Origin: Jaenimonas drosophilae
Taxonomy: Eukaryota; Euglenozoa; Kinetoplastea; Trypanosomatida; Trypanosomatidae
Reading direction: 5' to 3'
NCBI GenBank assembly: GCA_030849065.1
Contig: JASAON010001612.1
Location: forward strand, 1 to 64,000
DNA: 64,000 nt
Shown: positions 19,111-28,195 of the stretch, one piece after another
Layout: each line of letters starts with the position of its first letter
How positions within the stretch are numbered: the stretch's first letter is position 1
Position numbers and translations under genes: made by a program
Notes under the pieces: model-generated
The model's input: only the letters and a program-made list of their open reading frames with translations
Databases searched by the model: none
What the model was told of the DNA's origin: nothing

Positions 19111-22100
19111 ATGGAGGGTGTACAGACGTCGCGTGAGGTCGTCCCTACGTCTCCCGTTCGCCGTGAGCGTTTAGTGATTCGTGATATTGATGTTGTGAAC
19201 TTCAAATCATACTATGGAGCTCACCGCATTGGTCCGTTGCACAAGACCTTCACGGCTGTTATTGGTCCCAATGGTTCTGGCAAGTCCAACGTGATTGATT
19301 CCATGTTGTTTGTGTTTGGTCGCAACGCCAAGAAGATTCGTTTAGAGAAGCTGTCGGAGCTCATTCACAACTCTGCAGCACATCCATCGCTGTCTTATGC
19401 CTCAGTGACGGTGAATTTTGTGCGTGTGGTGGAGTGGGATGGCGCCTTGGATGATCCGCTGCAGCGCGAGGAGGTGCCGAACAGTGAATTGCGCATCAAG
19501 CGTGAGGTATACCGCAGTGGTGTTTCGCAGTACTTCATTGATGGTGCACGTCGTAGTCAGAAGGAGGTGGTGGATCGACTCATCACGGAGGGCGTGGACC
19601 TCGAACACAATCGCTTCCTGATTTTGCAGGGTGAGGTGGAGCAGATTGCTCTCATGAAGCCCAAGGCCGAAAAAGAGGGTGAAGAAGGTCTGCTGGAGTA
19701 CCTCGACGACCTCATTGGTACAAATGAATTTGTGGGGCGCATCTCTGCCGCTACGGCGGAGGCGGAGACGGCGCAGGTGGCACGTCTGGAGGCTCTTGAC
19801 AAAGAGCAGAAGCTGAAGATGGAGCGTGCGGCGCTGGATGATGCCAAGAACTCTACCATGGCCTTCGTCACCAAGGATAATCAGCTCCAAAAGACGCTCA
19901 TCGTCATGTGCCAGTTGCGTATGCGCAGCATCGAGGAGAAGCTCGTGGAACCACGACGTCTTCTTGCACAGATTGATGAACGCATCACCGACTTGACTGA
20001 GGAGCTGAATGCTCGACGTGAAACCAAGGTACAGGCAGAACAAACCGCCCACCGTAGCAAGAAGGAGCTGGCCGAGCACACCAAGAGCCGTGATGACATT
20101 CGTGGCCAGCGCCAGGCGGTGGAAACGCAGCTGGATAAGCTGAAGTCGGGGGCAGACGCGCAGGAGAAGGCCAGGAAGAAGTACCTGGATCAGCTGAAGA
20201 GGTGCAAGGAAGATCTGCAGAAGGCCATTTTGCAGCAACAAGATGCCGAACGTGAGGCAGCCATTCATCAACAGAACGTGGATGAGGCACAGCAGGCCTC
20301 CACTAGCTTGCAAACGAAGCATGACCAGATGGTGGCGGAGCTCCTCCCCACACTCCGACCGCTACGGCAGCAAATCGAAGAGAAGCGTCGCGACATGGCA
20401 CCTTTTGAGCGTGCTGTGGTGGAGGCGCAGGAGCTCCTTCGCACCGCCGAGAGCCGTCTCGAAGGCCTGCATGCCAACCACCAAAAGCAAACAGATTTGT
20501 TGGCACAGGTGGAGCGAGAGGTGGAGCACAAGACGCAACGTCTAACTCAACTCGATGAGGTGCTGCAACAAGCAGAACACGATGGTCGTCGGGAGGAATC
20601 TCTGCGGGTGCAAGATGCCGTGGCGGAGGTCTCTCGCCGTAAGTTTTCCATCAACAACGCCATTCAGGAACTGAAGCTGCAATATCGTGATGGAGAGGCC
20701 GATGATCGTGCCATGGAGTTCCTCCTCTCACAACGTTCACTGAAGGGCTATTACGGCACCCTGCGTCAGCTGGGCCGTATTGACCCTTCCTACGACATTG
20801 CCGCGGGTGTGGCTAGCACCTTCTGGGGCTACCACGTCGTGGAGGACCGCGCCACCGCCACGGCGGCCCTTGACTTGCTGAAGAAGAACAACATTGGCCG
20901 AGCCACCATGATGGTGATTAGTGAGGTGGAGCGGGAGATGGGCCCGCGGTCGAAGAAGCCCTTCACGTGCCCCACCACCACCGCACAACGCCTCTTTGAT
21001 CTCATTCAACCAACCAATGAGAAGTTCCGCAGCGTCTTCTACCATGCCGTGCGTGATACGCTTGTGGTGCCCACCCTGAAGGAGGCCCGAGAGACGGCCT
21101 TTGGCCAACAACGTGGCGGAGAGCGCTACCGTGTGGTATCCCTAAAGGGGGAGTTGGTGGAACCGAGCGGCACCATCACCGGTGGCGGGGCGGCACCACG
21201 TGGAGCCAAGCTCAAGGCTGCACGTGCACCACAAGACAAGGGAGCCATCAAGGCAGAGCTCCAGCGCTTGCAAGAGGAGCTCGTGCGTGCTCACGAGGAG
21301 GAGCAATCGATGCAGCTTAAGCTCCACCAGCTTCACGAGCAGCAGAGCCGCCTATCGCCGGAACAACTGCACAAGCTCCGGATGGAGCGCCACGCACTCA
21401 TGGCCGCCGTGGATGGCCATCGCCAGCGCGGGGAGGCCATCACCGCGGAGGTGGAGCAGCTTCGACTCACCTTGGAATCCCGCCGGACGGCGATGGAGGC
21501 TGAGATTCAGCGCTGCACACACAAGCTTGAGGAGGCGCAGTCAGCGCGACAGGTGCATGGACGTGCGCTCGACGAGCTCGTGGAGGAGGAGGGCCGCGTC
21601 GGTGGCAACGCCTTCAATGAGATTCGTGCCGCACTGAGCTCCGAACAACAACGGCTGGATGCTGAGGAGGAGGCTCTTCGCGGGTGCCGTCGATTGGTCC
21701 AGCGGTCGCGTGCTCTGCAAGAACGCAAGACCAAGGATGTTGCCGAGATCACGGCGAACATGCAACGCTTGGAAGAGGAGGTGTCGGACGAAGTGAAGGA
21801 GCAGATCGCCACCTGCGTGGAGCGCATGGAGGGTCTCACGCGGCAGGTGAATGCCGCCGAAGCGCAAGTCTCTGCCGCCCAGGCCGAGATGGAGGAGGCA
21901 CGTCTCGCCGTTCCAGCCGCCAACAGCGCCGTCCTTGAGGCCCAACGTGCGTTGGATGATGAGCAGCGCTACCGCCAGACGGAATCCGCAAAGATGGCCG
22001 ATGCGCTGCAGGAGCTCGCCAAGTTCGACCAAAAGATTGATGGGTGCGAGGCCAAGATAAAGGAGAACGCAGACCTCTACGGTTGTGATACGCTGCAGAT

Positions 22101-23418
22101 TGATGGCACCGCCCCATCCTCCCCCGCTGCTCCTTCGTCCACGCACCACGAGGGAGATGATGATGAAGATGAAGACGAGGAAGAGGATGATGCCAACGAT
22201 GATGAAGCAACTACACATCTGGGCGTTAAACGCCCCCGACGTGGCGCCACCTCGTCCGAGGCACCCAACACCAACGCCGGCCCTGCATCACTCACCCACG
22301 ATGAGATCGTGCAAATGAGCTTCCGTGCTACACCAGAAGAGCTCGCCAACTGCGACTACGAACGTTCCGTGCATCTTGCCAAGGCCCTCAGCGAGGAAAC
22401 GAAGCGGCTGCACAGCGACATTGACTTCCGCGCGGTGGCCTTGTGGCGTGAGCGGGATGTTGCCCATCGAGCCGCCTTAGCCGACTACCAAGACAAGAAG
22501 GCGCACTCCGATGAGGTGGAGGGAGCTCTTCGTGAGCTCAAGGACCGTCGCAGTGCCGCCTTCCTTCAGGTCTTTGAACGTATTCGTCGGCAGCTGAAGG
22601 AGGTGTATCAGCTCCTCACCCACGGCGGTGATGCGGATATGGAGTTGGTGGATGCCAATGATCCTTTTGAAGGCGTTAATTTTGTGGTTCGCCCGCCCAA
22701 GAAGTCGTGGAAGCAGATCTCCAACCTATCCGGCGGTGAGAAGACCTTGTCAAGCCTGGCACTCATCTTTGCCCTGCATCACATCAAGCCCACCCCAATC
22801 TATGTGCTGGATGAGATTGATGCCGCCCTCGACTTTCGCAACGTTTCCATTGTGGCCCACTACGTACTCCGTCAAGCCCTGGGCGCACAGTTCGTGATCA
22901 TCTCACTGCGACACAACATGTTCGAAGTGGCACATCAACTTGTTGGTGTGTGCAAGGTGAACGACGTCACGACCACACTCGGATTGATGCCACTTGGTTT
23001 TCAACGCAAGATGGAGCGCCTCCTCAAGGGGAAGCGGAGATGCACGCAGCGTCAAGCCAGTCCTGGCTCTACAAAGGTGGAGGAGCTGGCGGCGCAAGAT
23101 GATGAGAATGGGCGTCGGCCACGAAGCGCATCGCCAGCAACAACTCATGAAGAGGAGGAGCCACGTCACTCCTCCACCAAGGTGAAGCACGAGATGAATC
23201 TGCTAGACGCCCCCACAGCGGAAGAAGAAGAGGAAGAGGAAGAAGGCCGCCACAGCGTTGTGCGGCCACTTGGTAGCGCCTCCGCCAATCATTCAGCAGC
23301 ACATCACGAAGACAACGGCACAGGTCGTGCACCATGTGTAGAGCGGCCCTCGGGAAGCAACACACATGAGGCTCGTCTCTCTGCCACCACGATGGTTGGC
23401 AAAGAGAATCGAGTGTGA
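19111..23418 (+). CDS. SMC4: SMC4, condensin core ATPase
   Basis: Structural-maintenance-of-chromosomes ATPase that pairs with SMC2 in condensin and compacts chromosomes. The 1435-residue chain shows the full SMC order. The N-terminal head has Walker A G-P-N-G-S-G-K-S (52-59) and the SMC4-typical F-V-F-G-R-N-A-K-K-I-R. A first coiled coil runs to about 540. The hinge spans about 543-700, with G-T-I-T-G-G-G near its end. The second coiled coil is followed by the C-terminal head with L-S-G-G-E-K-T-L-S-S-L-A (about 1206) and Walker B Y-V-L-D-E-I-D-A-A-L-D-F (about 1231). L-A-L-I-F-A-L-H-H-I-K-P-T-P favours SMC4 over cohesin SMC1/3. Two oddities stand out. An Asp/Glu-rich insert with an adjacent K-R-P-R-R cluster lies in the second arm (about 1014-1044). 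A low-complexity acidic tail of about 130 residues follows the head. Confidence 0.97.
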   Translation: MEGVQTSREVVPTSPVRRERLVIRDIDVVNFKSYYGAHRIGPLHKTFTAVIGPNGSGKSNVIDSMLFVFGRNAKKIRLEKLSELIHNSAAHPSLSYASVTVNFVRVVEWDGALDDPLQREEVPNSELRIKREVYRSGVSQYFIDGARRSQKEVVDRLITEGVDLEHNRFLILQGEVEQIALMKPKAEKEGEEGLLEYLDDLIGTNEFVGRISAATAEAETAQVARLEALDKEQKLKMERAALDDAKNSTMAFVTKDNQLQKTLIVMCQLRMRSIEEKLVEPRRLLAQIDERITDLTEELNARRETKVQAEQTAHRSKKELAEHTKSRDDIRGQRQAVETQLDKLKSGADAQEKARKKYLDQLKRCKEDLQKAILQQQDAEREAAIHQQNVDEAQQASTSLQTKHDQMVAELLPTLRPLRQQIEEKRRDMAPFERAVVEAQELLRTAESRLEGLHANHQKQTDLLAQVEREVEHKTQRLTQLDEVLQQAEHDGRREESLRVQDAVAEVSRRKFSINNAIQELKLQYRDGEADDRAMEFLLSQRSLKGYYGTLRQLGRIDPSYDIAAGVASTFWGYHVVEDRATATAALDLLKKNNIGRATMMVISEVEREMGPRSKKPFTCPTTTAQRLFDLIQPTNEKFRSVFYHAVRDTLVVPTLKEARETAFGQQRGGERYRVVSLKGELVEPSGTITGGGAAPRGAKLKAARAPQDKGAIKAELQRLQEELVRAHEEEQSMQLKLHQLHEQQSRLSPEQLHKLRMERHALMAAVDGHRQRGEAITAEVEQLRLTLESRRTAMEAEIQRCTHKLEEAQSARQVHGRALDELVEEEGRVGGNAFNEIRAALSSEQQRLDAEEEALRGCRRLVQRSRALQERKTKDVAEITANMQRLEEEVSDEVKEQIATCVERMEGLTRQVNAAEAQVSAAQAEMEEARLAVPAANSAVLEAQRALDDEQRYRQTESAKMADALQELAKFDQKIDGCEAKIKENADLYGCDTLQIDGTAPSSPAAPSSTHHEGDDDEDEDEEEDDANDDEATTHLGVKRPRRGATSSEAPNTNAGPASLTHDEIVQMSFRATPEELANCDYERSVHLAKALSEETKRLHSDIDFRAVALWRERDVAHRAALADYQDKKAHSDEVEGALRELKDRRSAAFLQVFERIRRQLKEVYQLLTHGGDADMELVDANDPFEGVNFVVRPPKKSWKQISNLSGGEKTLSSLALIFALHHIKPTPIYVLDEIDAALDFRNVSIVAHYVLRQALGAQFVIISLRHNMFEVAHQLVGVCKVNDVTTTLGLMPLGFQRKMERLLKGKRRCTQRQASPGSTKVEELAAQDDENGRRPRSASPATTHEEEEPRHSSTKVKHEMNLLDAPTAEEEEEEEEGRHSVVRPLGSASANHSAAHHEDNGTGRAPCVERPSGSNTHEARLSATTMVGKENRV

Positions 23419-23876
23419 TGAAGCTCGTGGCACACACGTTAGATCTCCAGAAAGAGACGAACTAGATGGACGAAGGAATGATGATGATGGTTGTGCAGCA
23501 GCAGTATAGTCTGCATGGCAACATCATGATCATCACTGTTGTCCTTGAATGTTTTTTTTTGTTTCATTTACGTCACAGAGGGAGTTGTTGTTGTGTCTGT
23601 GTGGTGAAGTGAGATTCATCCACATGCACTGCCTCCCTCACCCCCATCTCTCTCTCTCATTCAAGTACTTGTGTTGTTGTGATCTTGGTCATGCGTTTGT
23701 TTTCATCCCGTCCTTGCCGAAGTACCATCTCTCTCTCTCTCTCTCTCTTCTACTCTTTGTTCCGTCTTTGTTTTGTGAAGGAGTCTTTCAACCTCCTTTT
23801 TTGGTGTGGTTGCGGAAGAAGAAGAATAAAAAAACTAGAAACGACCAAAAAACAAAATCGTAGCAACGTCTTCATC
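23419..23876. other. Intergenic spacer with TC microsatellite
   Basis: Contains T-runs and a (TC)n tract at 23728-23748, likely part of the splicing signal of the next gene. No gene seen. Confidence 0.55.
23728..23748 (+). repeat. (TC)n microsatellite
   Basis: About ten CT units in a pyrimidine-rich leader region. It may serve as the polypyrimidine tract for trans-splicing of the gene at 23877. Confidence 0.7.
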
Positions 23877-24275
23877 ATGTTTGTGAAGGCCTGCCGCATC
23901 ACGGCCCACCTTCTCCTGGCTATACTCATTCTTGTAGGCCTCACAGCTGAAGCCAAAACCTGCCTGACACGCACCGGCACGCTTGCGTGGAAGCACCGCG
24001 AGGGGCTCTTTCGACGTGTGGTCTCCATCTCTGGTGGCGATGCGGTGTGGAATGAGTACGACAAGGACCACCACCTCGCCGGTAGCTTTGTAGAGGTGCG
24101 GCGCGATACCAATCAGGTCTTGATGAACGACGAAGGACGTGGGGTGCAGTTGTTGCTGAAGGAGGGGGTGAGTGGCATGCGGCACATCACTCCAGGAGAT
24201 GCGGGGGCGATGCCAAACACCGACTTCTCGCAACTCTACGAGGGCCACTTTATGCGTGTGGTGGATTGCACGTGA
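23877..24275 (+). CDS. Small secreted protein, function unknown
   Basis: A 132-residue protein. The first 26 residues form a signal peptide (M-F-V-K-A-C-R then a Leu/Ile-rich core, probable cleavage after A-E-A). The mature part is about 105 residues. It has one cysteine near its start (K-T-C-L) and one two residues from its end (V-D-C-T), so a single disulfide linking the termini is plausible. It contains W-K-H-R, A-V-W-N-E-Y and G-R-G-V-Q-L-L-L-K, consistent with a compact beta-rich fold. No TM or GPI-type tail is evident. The open frame extends upstream, but the only start that gives a signal peptide is at 23877. No family recognised. Confidence 0.75.
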   Translation: MFVKACRITAHLLLAILILVGLTAEAKTCLTRTGTLAWKHREGLFRRVVSISGGDAVWNEYDKDHHLAGSFVEVRRDTNQVLMNDEGRGVQLLLKEGVSGMRHITPGDAGAMPNTDFSQLYEGHFMRVVDCT

Positions 24276-24400
24276 CAGAGAGGGATGTCATTGGCTCGGA
24301 TGATGAATGTGGTGAAACTTTGGCGCACAACTCACACGCGTGTTGTTGCCGCCCTGCGCGCAACTATACTACTACTACTACTACCACTACTACTACTACT

Positions 24401-24434
24401 TCTTCTTCACTTCTTGTGCTTTTTGCTTACACAG
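24401..24434 (+). promoter_or_regulatory. Probable spliced-leader acceptor
   Basis: A CTT-rich tract leads to TTACACAG at 24434. The first ATG after it is at 24530, which sets the start of the dioxygenase-like gene. Confidence 0.55.
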
Positions 24435-24529
24435 TATTTGGTGCGTTCCTTGGTGCACCACTCATCAACCCCCTCCCCACACACTACACACCTACACACG
24501 CGCACGTACGTTACGTGTGAGGTGTGCTC

Positions 24530-25615
24530 ATGTTGCGGCAGTGTGGATGCCGTCTTCACGGCAAGCTGCGCTATCCTGTAGGGCATGGCTCCATCACCTT
24601 GGGTGAAAACCTCCTCCCGCTGCTGCCCTCCAACGACATTTTTTATCAGCCCGCAAAGCTCCGCAGCCGGCTGGACGAGGACGGCTATCTCTACTTCAAG
24701 CGCATCATTCCACGAGAGGTGGCTGACGCTGCGCTGGAAGATTTGGCGGTTCAAATGCGCGCATGTGCGTGGACCCTCGACGCCGACCGCCAACGTCAAG
24801 TTGATCTCCACGGATTCACCATGGGCATCCCATTCCCGAGCAACATCCACGATGATTCCAGCGCACTTCCTCCACCCGCGCTGACCTACACGGACCCCAT
24901 CCGCAACGCCGTGAGTGGCTCGAGCACGATGGCGGTTGTTCGCCAGGTCTTTGGCGGCGCGGTGCATCCGGTTGATCTGCAAACGCTCCACCTCGGCGCA
25001 CCTGGTGAGGCATGCGGCCTTCGTATGCCGAGCGTCTTTGCTAATCGTGGCACAAAGTTGGCGGTGGTGGCCCTCGCCCCCCTCCACGACATTCCGATGC
25101 ACTGCGGTGCACCTGTCCTTGTGCGTGGCAGCAACGGGGGTGAAGGCTATGCCGCCATCCGCCAGACGTACGGGCAGTGGGAGGTGGAGTCAGGCAACAT
25201 TGGCGGAGATGGCAGCTTCACGATGGAGCCCATGGAGCTCTCACCATTGGGCAAGCAAGCTGCGCACGATACCGTAACTGGTGCTCCCATCATCACGGAC
25301 GTACATCCCTTCATGAGCTGCTCCTTTGAGGCAGGAGATCTGCTCCTCATGACGGTGTATACGATGCACGCCTTCCTCACGAACCAGTCAAGCAACTGGC
25401 GTGTGATGGCGGAGGCGATTTGGACGATGGAGGGGGATGATGTCGGGCCAGATCCGCGGTATGTTGGCAGCAGCGCGGCGGGCTTGCAGGAGTGGCTCCA
25501 ACACCGCGACGACCCAGCCAAGTACCCGCGTACGATGCAGCAGGCAAAGCGTGAGTGGGGGCTAATCCCCAAGGCGCCGAGCCCTGATTCGGATGATGCT
25601 CCACAGAAGTCGTGA
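24530..25615 (+). CDS. Phytanoyl-CoA dioxygenase-like protein (HxD apparently lost)
   Basis: A 361-residue protein resembling the PhyH branch of Fe(II)/2-oxoglutarate oxygenases. An N-terminal D-E-D-G-Y-L-Y-F-K-R-I-I-P motif matches the usual start of the domain. Near the C-terminal side, F-E-A-G-D-L-L-L-M-T-V-Y-T-M-H-A-F-L-T-N-Q-S, then W-R, gives the distal His ligand and the Arg that binds 2-oxoglutarate. The closing P-D-P-R-Y-V-G also fits the family. The proximal H-x-D should lie before the R-G-T at about residues 170-172, in a G-x-x-G-x-H-x-D context. Here the region reads A-C-G-L-R-M-P-S-V-F-A-N-R-G-T, with neither His nor Asp. It may therefore be catalytically dead or use another metal site. 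No targeting signal is obvious. ATG 24530 is preferred over an in-frame GTG at 24524. Confidence 0.8.
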   Translation: MLRQCGCRLHGKLRYPVGHGSITLGENLLPLLPSNDIFYQPAKLRSRLDEDGYLYFKRIIPREVADAALEDLAVQMRACAWTLDADRQRQVDLHGFTMGIPFPSNIHDDSSALPPPALTYTDPIRNAVSGSSTMAVVRQVFGGAVHPVDLQTLHLGAPGEACGLRMPSVFANRGTKLAVVALAPLHDIPMHCGAPVLVRGSNGGEGYAAIRQTYGQWEVESGNIGGDGSFTMEPMELSPLGKQAAHDTVTGAPIITDVHPFMSCSFEAGDLLLMTVYTMHAFLTNQSSNWRVMAEAIWTMEGDDVGPDPRYVGSSAAGLQEWLQHRDDPAKYPRTMQQAKREWGLIPKAPSPDSDDAPQKS

Positions 25616-25758
25616 TGCAGCCCACATGATGGCTCACCTCACGCACACACACACACACACGCTCTACTCACGCTTAATCGAAACACACGTATTCATACAC
25701 ATGTATGTGGTGTGGGCATATTTGCCTGCCTTGAACACATTCCACCATCAACGCCATC

Positions 25759-25813
25759 GTTCTTCTTCTTCACTTTTTCTTCTTCACTCCACCACCAAAC
25801 GTCTTCATGGCAG
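25759..25813 (+). promoter_or_regulatory. Probable spliced-leader acceptor
   Basis: A TTC-rich tract (25759-25790) and a following pyrimidine-rich stretch end at GGCAG (25813). The next ATG is 25872. Confidence 0.5.
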
Positions 25814-25871
25814 CGCATCTCTTTAATTGCGCTTCTTTTTTTTCCCCCCACAACACACTTCTTCACTGAAA

Positions 25872-27866
25872 ATGCGCCGTTGGCTTAGCCCTGTGCGGAG
25901 TCGTGCCGCGGCCTCTCCCAGCCTCCTCCACGCCCGCGCAGGCATCGCTCAGCCCTCACGTCGAGCTCTCCTTCCGTGGCCATTCTCCTCCGGCAGCAGC
26001 TCCACTGCAGCCAAGGATGGTGGTGATACGAGTGGGAAGCAGGAACCACAGATTGATTTGCACAAGCTCCGCACGATGCAGGAGCTGTTTAGCAGCCAGC
26101 CGCCCGAGAAGCAGGCGCAGCTGATGAAACAGGCGCTCGACTTCCAAAAGTCGTTGGGGAAGATTCCTGGATTCGGAAAGCTGGCACAGACCAACACCAA
26201 GGTGATGGAGCAGCTCATGCAGATGCAGCAACAGCAGCACCACGGCGGGGGTGAGACGGCATCCACTGGAAGTAGCGCCACTCCAGCCGGAAGTGGTGTG
26301 CTCTCCGGTAGCTCCACCAAGATGAATCCTTCTACACAACACGACCATAACAACAACAACAACAACATGAGCAGCGGTAGTGGCTTCCGTGCGCCAAACT
26401 CCTCCAAGGGCCCTACCCTGGATGAGCTCCGCAAGGTGAACCTTGGATCAGAGATTGAAGCACTCTTTGAGGAGCTCCGCAAGATGCGTGCCAAGAAGAG
26501 TGAGTACCGCAGCAAATACCACACCGCCACGGCTTCACTGGAAGCCGCCAACGCACAGGTGCAAACCCTCACGACGACGGAGGCCACCCTACGTGCCAAG
26601 CTGAAGAAGGCAGAGCAGGAGGTAATGCTCCTCACCTCGGAGAATCTTGAACTGCGTGAGAAGGCGCAAACGGCCAAGGAATTGGCCCGCGATGTGCAGC
26701 GCCTCACGGGAGCACTCCACCAGCGCAACGCCAGCAATGAGATGGCCAGTGGCGGGCTCGGAAGTGCCGCCTACACCGCCCTGCAACAGCAGCTCCGTGC
26801 CAAGGAAGATGCCCTTCGTTCCCTTCAACGTAAGGTGGATCGTCTGCGCAAACGAGATCCGCTGCTCCAGTTTTCACTGGCCTGCAGCGACGTCTCGCGG
26901 TGCTGCCCCGAGCCACTCACCGCCGCCTCCACGAGCTGGCGCGATCATGCCGATGATGTGTTTGGCCAACTTCAATCTGCTTTTGGAGTACTGCAACAGG
27001 AGGCATGGAAGCAGGCTGGCTCCGCCGCCCTCCCCGCCTACCTCGCCGTGGTGCGCCGTCTTCTTGCTGAAATGGTTCCACTCGGGCAGTATGATGCCAT
27101 CATCACCACAACTCCTGCCGGTGGTGCCACGCTACGTCAGGCGCTGCAACACGCTGGCTTCGTTGTAAATGCCATGAGCAATGAGCCTAATCGTCTCACC
27201 ATCACAGCACCAGGCGATGCGGCACTCTCCACTGTGCCCGGACCTTTTGGCGTGGTGTTGGCCATGCTGATGGCGGCGGAGCTCACCGCGGCCCACAAGG
27301 ACGATGAGCGCGTGCGTCAGATGCTCCGCGACTGGGCCATCGCACCCGTTTCTGGCCTGATCTCCGTCCAGCCTTGCGTTTCATCCACCCTCGCCGGGAA
27401 CACGAAGCGCTGCGCCATCTCCTACGACACCGCACGGGCGAGCGGCCCCGGTGGGCAGGCGGTAAATGTCTCGGAGAGCCTCATCCACGCGAAGCTCAGC
27501 ATCGATGGCGTCGCGGCATTCTCAGCCGAGGCGCAGGACTCACGCAGCGCCGTGGCCAACCGTGAAAGCGCGACGGAGAAGCTCATCAACTCACGTCGTG
27601 TGCAGTACAATGAGCAGCTGGCGAAGCAGTCACGTGGAGAGAGCTCCCACGCTGCCCTGCTCGACGCCCTTCGTCGGCAGGTGGGCGAAGACCCGAGCCT
27701 CACCGCCTCGTGGCAGGAGCGTCATGCATCGTTGGCGCCACTCTTCCACGCATCGAGCAGCACAACTGGGACGCCCAGCGCGAGCCTAAGCGCGGTGGAG
27801 GCCTCCCTCGTCTTGTACGTGGAGATGCTTCTGTGGCAGCTCACCACCAAGACCAAGTCTGCCTAG
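25872..27866 (+). CDS. Mitochondrial GGQ-domain (class I release-factor-like) protein
   Basis: A 664-residue protein, probably mitochondrial. The first 40 residues are rich in Arg, Ala, Ser and Leu and lack acidic residues, as in a presequence. After a Gln run and a six-Asn run (about 155-162) comes a coiled-coil segment (about 180-330). A globular region follows (about 335-500). The C-terminal part contains R-A-S-G-P-G-G-Q-A-V-N (about 533-543), the peptidyl-tRNA hydrolysis motif of release factors, and further on Q-D-S-R-S-A-V-A-N-R, which aligns with the conserved Q-[DS]-E-R-S-Q-x-x-N-[KR] of that domain. The usual H-V-N-[KT] after GGQ is A-V-N-V. It may act in mitochondrial translation termination or ribosome rescue, or be a ribosome-associated protein. 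The long N-terminal coiled coil is unusual for the family. Confidence 0.82.
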   Translation: MRRWLSPVRSRAAASPSLLHARAGIAQPSRRALLPWPFSSGSSSTAAKDGGDTSGKQEPQIDLHKLRTMQELFSSQPPEKQAQLMKQALDFQKSLGKIPGFGKLAQTNTKVMEQLMQMQQQQHHGGGETASTGSSATPAGSGVLSGSSTKMNPSTQHDHNNNNNNMSSGSGFRAPNSSKGPTLDELRKVNLGSEIEALFEELRKMRAKKSEYRSKYHTATASLEAANAQVQTLTTTEATLRAKLKKAEQEVMLLTSENLELREKAQTAKELARDVQRLTGALHQRNASNEMASGGLGSAAYTALQQQLRAKEDALRSLQRKVDRLRKRDPLLQFSLACSDVSRCCPEPLTAASTSWRDHADDVFGQLQSAFGVLQQEAWKQAGSAALPAYLAVVRRLLAEMVPLGQYDAIITTTPAGGATLRQALQHAGFVVNAMSNEPNRLTITAPGDAALSTVPGPFGVVLAMLMAAELTAAHKDDERVRQMLRDWAIAPVSGLISVQPCVSSTLAGNTKRCAISYDTARASGPGGQAVNVSESLIHAKLSIDGVAAFSAEAQDSRSAVANRESATEKLINSRRVQYNEQLAKQSRGESSHAALLDALRRQVGEDPSLTASWQERHASLAPLFHASSSTTGTPSASLSAVEASLVLYVEMLLWQLTTKTKSA

Positions 27867-28195
27867 TGAGAGAGACGTATCGAGCGGCACACGCTGTTGT
27901 AGCCACATCATCTTATAAGAAAACAACCAAGAACACACGAAACAACAACACAACACAACTCTCTTGTGGGTTGTGGTGCCTCCCACACACAGGAAGCAGT
28001 GCATTCTGATGGTGTTCTCTGTGACAGACCAGCAACTCAATATCCATCTTACACTCGTCATTCCTTGTTGATGGTCGTTGTTGCCAAAGAAGTAGTGCCG
28101 AACACACAATAGAACACACACACACACACACACAATACGCACTTCATTATCACAGCCAACTACTACTACTACTACTACTATTACTACTACACGTC
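27867..28195. other. Intergenic spacer
   Basis: Contains a CA microsatellite (28109-28132) and a CTA/CTACTA repeat (28160-28190) just before the SNARE start. No gene. Confidence 0.6.

Noticed and set aside
25872..27866. Reading the GGQ protein as standard mitochondrial RF1
   Set aside because: No codon-recognition tripeptide region is visible and the N-terminal half is coiled coil, so only the GGQ domain is claimed.
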